Origin: Gammaproteobacteria bacterium LSUCC0112
GTDB taxonomy: Bacteria > Pseudomonadota > Gammaproteobacteria > Pseudomonadales > Pseudohongiellaceae
DNA length: 64,000 bases
NCBI GenBank assembly: GCA_004535785.1
Contig: SPIB01000001.1
Location: 709,141-773,140, forward strand
Reading direction: 5' to 3'
The translations under genes and the position numbers were made by a program. Positions 56,042 through 64,000 of this stretch are shown piece by piece. The notes below the pieces were generated by a model. The model saw nothing but the letters and a program-made list of their open reading frames with translations, had not been told where the DNA came from and made no database searches. How positions within the stretch are numbered: the stretch's first letter is position 1; each line of letters starts with the position of its first letter.

Positions 56042-57598
56042 ATGGAGAATCAGACATACATGTATTACGCAGGAGAGCCATACGGCAGCGTTCTGGCGCA
56101 ATTCAAGGCGCTGCTCAACCAACCCGAGTTTTTTGGGCGCCTGACCGGCGCGCAAGGCTGCGGCAAATCTGCATTGCTCGAACAGGCTGTCCAGCATTAT
56201 CAGCAACAAGGCTACCTGACCCGCTACTTTCCGGCAAACCCGGATTCTCCGACGGCGCTCCGCAGTGCCTTGCGCAAAAGTTTAGGGCTGCCAAAAACCC
56301 ATAATTTCCAACGTAATTTGCAGGATCATCTGAGCCATGAGGCACTGACCCACAAAGGCATTGTGCTGGTATTTGATGATTGCCACTTGATGAACAACGC
56401 CACACTGCTGGAAGTGACCAAACTCACCGATATCCAGATCAGTAACAGTTGTATGCTGAGTATCATCATGTGTGGCTCGGACACGCTGGATGAACGACTC
56501 AAACGCGATCACGAACTCAGACCTGTCCTGCAGCGCATCACCTTGAGCAGCCATCTGACGCCGCTGGACAAAAAAGGCACCGCGTTGTTTTTGCAAAAAT
56601 TGTTTGATAACGCCAATCAACAGGATCTGATCTTTGAACCGCAGGCTTTGACACTGTTGTTTGATGTCAGCAAAGGTTTGCCTCAGCGCGTGATTGAAAT
56701 TGGCATGCTGAGTTCCAACCTGTATCGGTCACAGGAATTGAGCACGCCGGTCGGCAAGACCGATCTGATCCAGGTACTCAAGCACCCGTCGCTTGCGATG
56801 CCCAGATACACCAGTCGCCGGCCAACTCGTGACATGGCAATCGCCGCGACAGGGATAGCGGCAACCCTGCTGATCGCCGTGGCGGCCACCGCCTTTTTGA
56901 TGCTTCAGCCAACGCCGGCAACGGTTGCATCGGATACAACCGTTGCAAGCGCGAGCACACCGATTCCGCCGCTGCCAGGGAACACGATGCCGCCTCTTGG
57001 CGATATCGACGGGATCAACGACGCTACCCTCGACGCAGAGCCGCCCGTTGTTGCAGAAACAGAACCAGTGCAGGCAGTGGTGCCCCAGCAGATCTCTTCA
57101 GATCAAACTGCAATGACCATGGCTGCGCCAGAGGTGGAACCGGAGCTGGAGCTGGAGCCGGAGCAGGAACGGGCAACTGACGTGGCAACACCGGTCATCG
57201 CTGAACAGCCGGAACCTGCGATAGAATCCGCTGACAACGTTACCGAGCCTGACTCAGCAGAACAGACACTGCAACGCTGGATAGCTGCCTGGCAGTCTCG
57301 TGACGTGGACGCGTATTTCAGCTTTTATCACAACGATTTTTTCCCGCGCGGCTTTGATTCCGTCAGCGCCTGGCAGGAAAACCGTCGGCGGAACATTGCC
57401 AATCGGGATTGGATAGAGATGCAGATATCCGAGCTGAGCGTCAATGATATTGCCGAGCGAACCACACAACTTGAGTTCTGGCTGGACTATCAATCGCCGG
57501 GCTACAGCGACAGAACGCAGAAGCAAGTGTTAATGCGTCTGGGAGATCAGGGCTGGCAAATCGTTCAGGAGATCAATCTGGAAATTATTTATCTGTAA
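56042..57598 (+). CDS. ExeA/DamX-like membrane AAA ATPase with C-terminal NTF2-like domain
   Basis: 518 residues. N-terminal AAA domain with Walker A GAQGCGKS (36-43), Walker B IVLVFDDCH (about 107-115), and a winged-helix-like end. One membrane helix (about 265-288) is followed by a 115-residue Pro/Glu/Ala-rich linker. The NTF2-like domain (about 406-518, WIAAWQSRDVDAYFSFYH, ending GWQIVQE) replaces the SPOR domain seen in DamX. So the ATPase is cytoplasmic and the tail periplasmic. It is divergent from the L,D-transpeptidase, which carries the same tail domain. The start is uncertain; MYYAGEPYG at 56060 is possible. Confidence 0.78.
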   Translation: MENQTYMYYAGEPYGSVLAQFKALLNQPEFFGRLTGAQGCGKSALLEQAVQHYQQQGYLTRYFPANPDSPTALRSALRKSLGLPKTHNFQRNLQDHLSHEALTHKGIVLVFDDCHLMNNATLLEVTKLTDIQISNSCMLSIIMCGSDTLDERLKRDHELRPVLQRITLSSHLTPLDKKGTALFLQKLFDNANQQDLIFEPQALTLLFDVSKGLPQRVIEIGMLSSNLYRSQELSTPVGKTDLIQVLKHPSLAMPRYTSRRPTRDMAIAATGIAATLLIAVAATAFLMLQPTPATVASDTTVASASTPIPPLPGNTMPPLGDIDGINDATLDAEPPVVAETEPVQAVVPQQISSDQTAMTMAAPEVEPELELEPEQERATDVATPVIAEQPEPAIESADNVTEPDSAEQTLQRWIAAWQSRDVDAYFSFYHNDFFPRGFDSVSAWQENRRRNIANRDWIEMQISELSVNDIAERTTQLEFWLDYQSPGYSDRTQKQVLMRLGDQGWQIVQEINLEIIYL

Positions 57599-57604
57599 AT
57601 CGCG

Positions 57605-58252
57605 TTACAACAAACCCAGATTGATCGCCCGCAACACGGCCTGAGTACGGTCACGCACCCCCAGCTTTTCAAGAATGGACGACACCTGATTTTTGACCGT
57701 GCCTTCAGACTTATGAATGGTGCGGGAAATTTCCCGGTTACTGAAACCACCCGCCATCAGACGCAACACTTCCACTTCCTTGTCGCTGAGAGATTCCGGT
57801 GCGACCAGATTGTCAAAACGCGGTTCCATCGACGACAAACCTTTGAGGATACGCTCGGTGATCGCGGGTTGCACCAGTGTACCGCCGGCATACACACTCT
57901 CGATGGCACCCACCAGACTGTTCAGCGACACATCCTTTAGCAGATAGCCTTTGGCGCCTGCCTGCATGCCTTCAAGCACCAGCTGACTGTCATCAAAGGT
58001 CGTCAGAATAATACTGGGCACCATACACCCGGCCGCACGCATGGCATGCAAGGCATCAATGCCCGTCATTTTGGGCATACGGATATCCATCAACAGCACG
58101 TCCGGCTTGAATTTCTGGATACCTTCAACGACATGACTACCATCTTCAACCTGGCCTACAACATCAATTCGTTCGCTGAGTTCCAGCAAACTGCAGATGC
58201 CAAGCCGAACCAGATTCTGGTCTTCTGCCAGCATGACGCGGATTTTATTCAT
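57605..58252 (-). CDS. NarL/FixJ-type response regulator
   Basis: 215 residues from the ATG at 58252. The receiver domain has VMLAEDQNLVR with the acidic pair, the phosphoacceptor Asp in VLLMDIRMPKM, IILTTFDD and GYLLKDVS with the conserved Lys. The C-terminal LuxR-type helix-turn-helix reads LSDKEVEVLRLMAGGFSNREISRTIHKSEGTVKNQV. No histidine kinase gene adjoins it, so it is an orphan here. Ends 7 bases from the convergent ATPase gene, and may have its kinase elsewhere in the genome. Confidence 0.93.
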   Translation of the reverse strand: MNKIRVMLAEDQNLVRLGICSLLELSERIDVVGQVEDGSHVVEGIQKFKPDVLLMDIRMPKMTGIDALHAMRAAGCMVPSIILTTFDDSQLVLEGMQAGAKGYLLKDVSLNSLVGAIESVYAGGTLVQPAITERILKGLSSMEPRFDNLVAPESLSDKEVEVLRLMAGGFSNREISRTIHKSEGTVKNQVSSILEKLGVRDRTQAVLRAINLGLL

Positions 58253-58435
58253 GTGCCAAATGATCTCTGATAGATGTGTAAAAGATGGTATCGGGTGTTG
58301 TTGTGCTGACCGATTATGGCACAGGCGGACGCCATCAACGTATAGGCCTTTAGTAACCGCACGCAATGTGGCTTAAGTCACTAGGCAGTCTCGTCGGGTT
58401 CTGTCAGCATAATTTCAACGCACCAGGAGCTACGT

Positions 58436-59170
58436 ATGTTTCTCATTCACCAGACTGCTGTTTATCTCCATATCGCTGGCGGCGTTATTGCCTTGTTGCT
58501 GTTCTGGATACCGGTGTTCGCGCGCAAAGGCTCCCCTGTCCACAAGCGTATTGGGCGCTATTTTGCCTTGCTGATGTATATGATAGGGATGTCCGGTTTG
58601 CTGATGAGTTCCATGGATTTATGGATGCCGGAAACTTTCCATCCTGACAGGAGCGCAGCAGCGACACAAAATACGGCTGTTTTCCTGTTCTCGTTGAGTT
58701 TGCTGGTACTGACCACTACCCGACACGGATGGCTGACAATTAACTACCGGGACAATCGCCTGCCGCTGCGTCGACCACTGCAATTAATGCTGGTGGGATC
58801 ATTGATGCTCAGTGGGATAGCGTTGTTCGCGCTGGGCCTGACCCGGGCTAATACGGTCTATATCGCGTTTGGAGCGTTGGAAATCGCAGTCAGCGCGGGC
58901 ATGTTGCGCTACACATTTAAAAAACACACACGGCCGCGCGAATGGTGGACTGAACACCTTGGCGGCTTGTTTGCGTCTGGCATTGGTGCCTATACCGCAT
59001 TTTTTGTGTTTGGTGCGTTTACCATTCTGGAACCGGCCTTTATCGCGCTGCCGTGGTTACCCGTGTTGGTCTGGGTTGGCCCCGGGGTGATTGGCGGTAT
59101 CGCTATCGCCGTGGTCAGCAGGCACTATCGACGCAAATTCACCCCTAAAGCAGCTGCTGCCAACGAGTAA
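58436..59170 (+). CDS. DUF2306-like multi-pass membrane protein
   Basis: 244 residues with about seven hydrophobic helices. It opens with FLIHQTAVYLHIAGGVIALLLFW, and has the GSPVHKRIGRYFALLMY segment of DUF2306 proteins, in which the His residues may bind heme or metal. WWTEHLGGLFASGIGAYTAFFVFG is near the C-terminus. Inner membrane; function unknown. GGAGC precedes the ATG. Stands alone between two minus-strand genes. Confidence 0.78.
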   Translation: MFLIHQTAVYLHIAGGVIALLLFWIPVFARKGSPVHKRIGRYFALLMYMIGMSGLLMSSMDLWMPETFHPDRSAAATQNTAVFLFSLSLLVLTTTRHGWLTINYRDNRLPLRRPLQLMLVGSLMLSGIALFALGLTRANTVYIAFGALEIAVSAGMLRYTFKKHTRPREWWTEHLGGLFASGIGAYTAFFVFGAFTILEPAFIALPWLPVLVWVGPGVIGGIAIAVVSRHYRRKFTPKAAAANE

Positions 59171-59211
59171 ACAAGCTGCTGGCAGGCTGATCAACAACAC
59201 AGCAGGGCTTG

Positions 59212-60735
59212 TCAGAGCTGCAAGCCTTTTTGGGCCAGTGCCACCGCGCGGAAGATGGCTCGCGCCTTGTTCATGGTCTCTTCCCATTCCAGTGTGGGTA
59301 CGGAGTCTGCAACGACGCCGGCACCGGCCTGCACATACAGTGTGTTGTCCTTGATTACCGCGGTGCGAATGGCAATCGCCATATCCATGTTGCCACCCCA
59401 GCCGATGTAACCCATCGCGCCACCATAAATGCCACGCTTGACTGGCTCAAGTTGGTCGATGATCTGCATGGCGCGCACCTTGGGTGCGCCCGACAAGGTG
59501 CCCACAGGCAAGGTCGCCTTCAGCACATCGAGCGCGGTTTTATCGTCGCTCATCTGACTCTCCACAATGGAGGCGATGTGCATGACGTGAGAATAACGTT
59601 CCACAAACATTTTTTTAGGGACATGCACCGAGCCGGTTTTTGAGACACGACCGGAATCATTTCGACTGAGATCAATCAGCATCAGATGCTCTGCTATTTC
59701 CTTGGCGTCCGCCAGCAACTCCTGTTCCAATGCCTGATCCTGCTCATCGGTAGCTCCGCGCTTGCGTGTGCCGGCCAAGGGCCGCACGGTAATCAGCCCG
59801 TCCTCAACCCGTGCCAGAATTTCCGGCGACGCGCTGACAATATGGTGATCACCCATGTTAAAAAACACCATGTACGGCGAGGGGTTCAAGTACCGCAGGG
59901 CACGGTAGGCATGGATCGGATCACCATCAAACGGCACTGACATGCGTTGCGCCAGCACCACCTGCATAACGTCACCGGCAAGAATGTAGTCCTTGATGGC
60001 ATTCACTGCGTTTTCAAACGGTGCCTGCTGGAAGCTGGAGAAAAAATCCTGCTCGGCACTGATGGTGTCGGGACGCGATCGGGCAATCGGTCGTTGGAAG
60101 GGCTGCATCAGTGCGGATTCAATGGTATCCAGCCGCGCAAAGGCTTTATCCAAGGCACCTTTTTCAGATGGATCCGCGTGGCACACAATGGAAATTGTGC
60201 CACGCAGGTTATCGAACACCACCACTTCTTCAGACAGCATCAGGAGAATTTCAGGGGTGCCAATTTCATCTTCACCGGGCGCCGGGCCGAGGGAAGGTTC
60301 GACATAACGCACCGTGTCGTAGCTGAAATAACCCACCAGTCCACCGCTGAACTTTGGTACACCCGCCAGCTCGGCCACCTTGAATCGGTTTTTAAAGGTC
60401 TCAACAAAACCAAACGGGTCATCCATGGTGTGCTGCTCGATCACTACACCGTCGCGCTCCACACGCACATCGGTCGCACTGACGCGCAACACGGTTTTGC
60501 ATGGCAGGCCGATAATGGAAAAACGGCCCCATTTTTCGCCGCCCTGCACAGACTCAAACAGATAGGTAAAAACACCACCGGCAAGTTTCAGATACGTACT
60601 CAGCGGCGTTTCAAAATCGGCCAGCACCTCACGCACCACCGGTACGCGGTTGTAACCCGCAGCGGCCAACGCATCAATGTCCTGCTGTTGCAGTCGGGTT
60701 GCCACAGCGGCAGAAGAAAGTTGCGAACGCGTCAT
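59212..60735 (-). CDS. trpE: Anthranilate synthase component I
   Basis: 507 residues that convert chorismate to anthranilate with ammonia from TrpG. The feedback-inhibition site [15 protein letters not shown] is near residue 58. Catalytic regions: [81 protein letters not shown] and [20 protein letters not shown]. It follows rpe by 28 bases, with gph, the usual gene between them in Pseudomonas, absent. No leader peptide or trp attenuator is visible in that gap. Confidence 0.97.
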   Translation of the reverse strand: MTRSQLSSAAVATRLQQQDIDALAAAGYNRVPVVREVLADFETPLSTYLKLAGGVFTYLFESVQGGEKWGRFSIIGLPCKTVLRVSATDVRVERDGVVIEQHTMDDPFGFVETFKNRFKVAELAGVPKFSGGLVGYFSYDTVRYVEPSLGPAPGEDEIGTPEILLMLSEEVVVFDNLRGTISIVCHADPSEKGALDKAFARLDTIESALMQPFQRPIARSRPDTISAEQDFFSSFQQAPFENAVNAIKDYILAGDVMQVVLAQRMSVPFDGDPIHAYRALRYLNPSPYMVFFNMGDHHIVSASPEILARVEDGLITVRPLAGTRKRGATDEQDQALEQELLADAKEIAEHLMLIDLSRNDSGRVSKTGSVHVPKKMFVERYSHVMHIASIVESQMSDDKTALDVLKATLPVGTLSGAPKVRAMQIIDQLEPVKRGIYGGAMGYIGWGGNMDMAIAIRTAVIKDNTLYVQAGAGVVADSVPTLEWEETMNKARAIFRAVALAQKGLQL

Positions 60736-60763
60736 GGAAGGCTGTCCTTGTGAGTCGACGTGT

Positions 60764-61438
60764 TTAAGCGGTCAGCGCCAGTTGCTGGCGCATGGTGCTG
60801 ATGGCTTTTTCGTAAGCGCCGCTGTTAAAGATGGCAGATCCCGCCACAAACATATCGGCACCGGCGCGGGCAATGTCGGCAATGTTATCCGTGGTGACAC
60901 CACCATCAATTTCCAGACGTATATCAAACCCACTGGCATCAATCAGGCGCCGGGCCTGTTGCAGCTTTTTAAGTGCCGTCGGAATAAATTTCTGTCCACC
61001 AAATCCGGGGTTCACCGACATGATCAGAATCAGGTCAATTTTGTCCATCAGATACTCAAGGCAATCCAGACTGGTGGCAGGGTTGAACACCAGGCCGGCT
61101 TTACAACCGGCATCGCGAATCAGTTGCAAAGAACGGTCTACGTGTTTTGACGCTTCCGGGTGAAAACTGATGATACTGGCACCGGCTTTGGCAAAATCGC
61201 CGATCATCTGATCCACCGGCTGCACCATCAAGTGCACATCAATAGGCGCTGTGATGCCGTAACTGCGCAGTGCTTTGCAGACCATTGGGCCAATGGTCAG
61301 ATTGGGGACATAGTGATTATCCATCACATCAAAGTGCACCACGTCAGCACCTGCCGCCAACACAGCGTCCACTTCTGCACCTAGTCTGGCGAAGTCGGCC
61401 GACAAAATGGAGGGGGCAATCAGGAAGTCTTTTTTCAT
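60764..61438 (-). CDS. rpe: Ribulose-phosphate 3-epimerase
   Basis: Pentose phosphate pathway epimerase. The barrel starts [33 protein letters not shown] has the metal His and Asp, IDVHLMVQP and [12 protein letters not shown] follow, then [11 protein letters not shown]. 224 residues from the family-like ATG at 61438 ([10 protein letters not shown]). Two longer in-frame ATGs exist, 61465 (MSELLTTD) and 61501; the last has AAGGCG five bases upstream and overlaps the murU end by 22 bases, so the real start may be longer. Between murU and trpE on the same strand. Confidence 0.95.
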   Translation of the reverse strand: MKKDFLIAPSILSADFARLGAEVDAVLAAGADVVHFDVMDNHYVPNLTIGPMVCKALRSYGITAPIDVHLMVQPVDQMIGDFAKAGASIISFHPEASKHVDRSLQLIRDAGCKAGLVFNPATSLDCLEYLMDKIDLILIMSVNPGFGGQKFIPTALKKLQQARRLIDASGFDIRLEIDGGVTTDNIADIARAGADMFVAGSAIFNSGAYEKAISTMRQQLALTA

Positions 61439-61479
61439 CAAGTCTGTGGTCAGAAGTTCACTCATCGCTACGTCGCCGG

Positions 61480-62163
61480 CTATGTGTTCAGAAGGCGGCA
61501 TTCTAACGCCTTCAGCCGCTCGGGTGAACCGATATCCTGCCAGTCGCCCACGAAGTGCTCACCCGTCACCTGCTGTTGCAACATGGCTTGACGCAAAAGT
61601 GGCGACAACGGCAAACGCTGAACACTGACACCGGCAAACAGCCGTGGGTGCAGCACACTGATCCCGCTGAACGTCAGTCGCGGCTCTCCGGTATCACTCA
61701 CCAGCCCGTTGTTAGCCAGATAAAAGTCGCCTTGGGGGTGATGCTCAGCATTGGGCACCAGCACCAGGTGCGCCAGCGTATGTCCCTTATCCATCGCAGC
61801 GCCGACCGCATGCAGGCGCGAATAATCATAATCCGTCCAGACATCACCATTCACCACCGCAAAGGCCTGAGCCCCCAACAGCGGCAAGGCGTTGATAATG
61901 CCACCCGCTGTTTCCAGCAATTCATGCTCCGCCGAATATTGGATCGTCACGCCGTAACGAGCGCCGTCACCCAGCGCTGCCGGGATCTGCTCGGCAAGAT
62001 GATGTGTATTGATGACAACATCGCGGAATCCACTGCTGGCGAGCTTGATGATCTGCCATTCAATCAGGCGATGATTGCCAGCCCGCAACAAAGGCTTCGG
62101 TATGGACGCTGTCAGTGGCAGCATGCGCTTGCCATGACCCGCTGCCAGAATCATGACTTTCAT
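61480..62163 (-). CDS. murU: N-acetylmuramate alpha-1-phosphate uridylyltransferase
   Basis: 227 residues of nucleotidyltransferase. [15 protein letters not shown] has the nucleotide-binding Gly-rich loop, [16 protein letters not shown] the Lys, [14 protein letters not shown] and [13 protein letters not shown] the metal site, and [13 protein letters not shown] the C-terminus. MurU makes UDP-MurNAc from MurNAc 1-phosphate in the recycling route that bypasses GlcN-dependent MurA, and confers intrinsic fosfomycin tolerance in Pseudomonas. The ATG overlaps the amgK stop by four bases. Confidence 0.95.
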   Translation of the reverse strand: MKVMILAAGHGKRMLPLTASIPKPLLRAGNHRLIEWQIIKLASSGFRDVVINTHHLAEQIPAALGDGARYGVTIQYSAEHELLETAGGIINALPLLGAQAFAVVNGDVWTDYDYSRLHAVGAAMDKGHTLAHLVLVPNAEHHPQGDFYLANNGLVSDTGEPRLTFSGISVLHPRLFAGVSVQRLPLSPLLRQAMLQQQVTGEHFVGDWQDIGSPERLKALECRLLNT

Positions 62164-63374
62164 GAGTGGTTGGTTTCAAACTGCGCAGCCATGTCTGACG
62201 CCGACACCATAGGGCCGGACGCAGTGAGTACCGCATACATATCGATCATCGGGCCACGACGGAACCAATTGATAAATGGTTTCAGCTCGGGGTGCCGCTC
62301 ACCCACTGTCACCACATAGTCCATCACCACTGGCAGATCCAGCAGGTAGCGCGGTTTGTTATCACGCAGTGCCAGTCGACAGAATATACCCAACACTTTG
62401 ATGTGACGCTGAATGCCCATCAGATCGACGTCACGTTGAAAGGCGTCAAAGCTCAAACTGTCCGGCAAAATGTCGCGGGCGCGGGCTTCGAAATAATAGT
62501 GACGCAACCAGCGGTTGACGTGTTCGGTGGGCCACACGATGTAACAGTCGCGCAGCAATGACACCAGATCGTAAGTTACGGGCCCGATCACCGCATCCTG
62601 AAAATCGATAATGCCGGGCAGTTGATCTTCGGGGAGAGAACCATCTGCTTGCTGCCGCACCATCAGGTTGCGCGAATGATAATCGCGGTGCACACGCACT
62701 TGTACCTGATTCAAGGCTGCCTGTTCGAGAAATGCCCACATCTGCGCAAGTAAGGTTTTTTCATTGGCATCCAGCGCCAGACCCAACATCTGTCCGCAGA
62801 ACCACTCGTCAAACAGGCATAGCTCCGTGTGCAGGCGCGCCTGGTCGTAAGCGGGGAGTTGCGACTCACTGCGATCACTTTGCAGCATCAACAGCGCTTT
62901 CATCGCCTGATTGTAAAGCTCATCAACACGCTCAATGTCACTCACGTCTTGGTCAGCATCCCCTAGCGCAGCCTGCAGACAGGGCAGATACAGCTGATCA
63001 CCAAAATCTTCCAACAGCATAAATCCCTGTTCAAAATCATGCGCAAGAATAGTGGGGGTCTTCAATCCAGCCGCACGAAACTCCTGGGCAGCCAGCACAA
63101 ATGCAGGGTTGTTTTCGCGCTCAGGCGGCGCATCCACCAATAACAAGCTATGAGTTAACCCTTCTAGCCCGACTGACGTTAATTCAAGCTGCGAGTGATA
63201 ACGAAAATAACGTCTGAAACTGGCATCGCCGCCCAACGCCACCGCGTGAATGGGACCGGGATCGCTGCCTGACTGGGATCGCAGTGCACCGCGGGCCCAG
63301 TCTTGAAGTTGCTGCTGGCGGATATCGTCAGGCCCGTTGGAATCCGGGCCCATGAATGGATCTTGCTGCGACAT
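62160..63374 (-). CDS. amgK: N-acetylmuramate/N-acetylglucosamine kinase
   Basis: 404 residues of the aminoglycoside phosphotransferase-like fold. ALGGDASFRRYFRY has the nucleotide loop, MLLEDFGDQLYLPCL the hinge, VHRDYHSRNLMV the catalytic His-x-Asp, and GIIDFQDAVIGPVTYDLVSLL the metal Asp. AmgK phosphorylates anomeric MurNAc at C1. It is divergent from lptD and co-operonic with murU, the arrangement in Pseudomonas. There are about 30 extra, poorly conserved residues at the N-terminus. Confidence 0.95.
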   Translation of the reverse strand: MSQQDPFMGPDSNGPDDIRQQQLQDWARGALRSQSGSDPGPIHAVALGGDASFRRYFRYHSQLELTSVGLEGLTHSLLLVDAPPERENNPAFVLAAQEFRAAGLKTPTILAHDFEQGFMLLEDFGDQLYLPCLQAALGDADQDVSDIERVDELYNQAMKALLMLQSDRSESQLPAYDQARLHTELCLFDEWFCGQMLGLALDANEKTLLAQMWAFLEQAALNQVQVRVHRDYHSRNLMVRQQADGSLPEDQLPGIIDFQDAVIGPVTYDLVSLLRDCYIVWPTEHVNRWLRHYYFEARARDILPDSLSFDAFQRDVDLMGIQRHIKVLGIFCRLALRDNKPRYLLDLPVVMDYVVTVGERHPELKPFINWFRRGPMIDMYAVLTASGPMVSASDMAAQFETNHS

Positions 63375-63527
63375 TATTGAATCTGCTCCGCCATTGCTTT
63401 CTAATGAAAGGGTGATGAATTATCATGCCTGCGCTGACCGACATCGCCTTTGTCTCACAATTCCGGGCAACAGGCTGCAGCACCTGATGCACACCATTCT
63501 CCATTGCCGACTGGATCGCCCGCAACC

Positions 63528-64000
63528 ATGTCTGACAGAAAAATAAATACCAGCCTTTTGACAACAGGATGGATGCTGCCTGTGCTGGTGTTATCCGGGG
63601 TTCATGGCGGGGTGTCGGCACAGACAACAGACGGCATCATGCAAGATTGGGCAACGCGCGACAACATGACCGCGGAGCAAGCCGCCAGTGTGAATCCGGC
63701 CTGTTGTGGCATGTTTATCGAACCCGCCATCAGCGGTGAGAATGCCACACTTGATCCCGACAGTGCACCGACCGAAATTGAAACCTCTGCGCGTGTGAAC
63801 CAACCACAACCCAGCCAGCTGTATGTGGAAGGCGATGTCAGTGTGCGTCAGGGTTTTCGCACCTTGCTGGCCAGCGACGGCCTGCATCTGGATGAAGAAA
63901 CCAACATCCTGACCTTGCAGGGTGATGTGGTATTCCGTGAGCCCGGTTTTCTGGTCACTGGCGAAGGCGCTGTGCTGGATCAGAATGAGGGTGACAACAC
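63528..64000 (+). CDS. lptD: LPS-assembly protein LptD, N-terminal fragment
   Basis: The first 157 codons; the gene runs off the right edge. The ATG at 63528 begins MSDRKINTS, followed by a signal peptide (LLTTGWMLPVLVLSGVHGG, cut near VSA). Residues near 60 contain a Cys-Cys pair (NPACCGMF) that may correspond to the N-terminal disulfide cysteines of LptD. From about residue 105 the OstA/LptA-like strands begin (LYVEGDVSVRQGFRTLLA, LTLQGDVVFREP). The barrel is outside the window. Divergence from amgK is the conserved context. Confidence 0.92.
   Translation, partial: MSDRKINTSLLTTGWMLPVLVLSGVHGGVSAQTTDGIMQDWATRDNMTAEQAASVNPACCGMFIEPAISGENATLDPDSAPTEIETSARVNQPQPSQLYVEGDVSVRQGFRTLLASDGLHLDEETNILTLQGDVVFREPGFLVTGEGAVLDQNEGDN

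Noticed and set aside
59947-60753. Plus-strand open frame (268 codons) opposite trpE
   Set aside because: Antisense shadow of trpE, His/Gly/Phe-rich, no motif.

Overview
The window is chromosomal DNA from a gammaproteobacterium. Gene order is closest to Pseudomonas and its relatives: dapB-carA-carB-greA-yhbY-ftsH-folP-glmM-tpiA-secG-tRNA-Leu-tRNA-fMet-rimP-nusA-infB, ponA/pilMNOQ/aroK/aroB, priA-SPOR protein-hslV-hslU-DUF971-ubiE-ubiJ, a vfr-like crp next to trpCDG, and lptD/amgK-murU. Almost everything is core housekeeping. I see no phage, IS element or CRISPR array. Genus and species cannot be fixed from the sequence alone; a marine or aquatic relative of Pseudomonadales/Cellvibrionales is an inference.

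Layout. 1-9.8 kb: translation, transcription and envelope genes on the minus strand (infB fragment, nusA, rimP, two tRNAs, secG, tpiA, glmM, folP, ftsH), with yhbY and greA convergent at the end; rlmE, usually beside ftsH, is missing. 9.9-15.4 kb: carB, carA and dapB, with a terminator-like attenuator and a tiny reading frame ahead of carA. 15.4-18.7 kb: an ECF sigma factor with a DUF3379 membrane partner, and an acyl-CoA dehydrogenase behind a MerR-type palindrome. 18.8-24 kb: biotin genes bioBFD and, divergently, comF-bioA around one BirA operator. 24-32 kb: a small outer-membrane barrel protein, folK, hemE, aroB, aroK and a reduced type IV pilus alignment operon. 32-42.2 kb: ponA, rpmE, a chorismate mutase, priA, an FtsN-like protein, hslVU, DUF971, ubiE and ubiJ.

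42.3-44.7 kb holds the most unusual system: a three-gene bufferin-type RiPP cluster. It has a Cys-rich secreted precursor built of two tandem modules, a DUF692 (MNIO) enzyme and a DUF2063 partner. 44.7-49.8 kb carries an OsmC protein, the cAMP receptor, an unknown membrane protein, trpC, trpD, trpG and a small helical protein. 49.8-51.9 kb is an ArsM-like methyltransferase with a radical SAM enzyme. 52-53.6 kb is a photolyase. 53.6-57.6 kb is a set of envelope genes: an M14 lipoprotein peptidase, an L,D-transpeptidase and an ExeA/DamX-like membrane ATPase; the last two end in the same NTF2-like domain. 57.6-64 kb has an orphan NarL-type regulator, a DUF2306 membrane protein, trpE, rpe, the MurNAc-recycling pair murU and amgK, and the start of lptD.

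Several genes seem to start at TTG or GTG (carA, ftsH, hslV, pilO, the chorismate mutase, rimP, folP, bioF). Many starts were therefore set from ribosome-binding sites and family alignments recalled from memory, not from searches.
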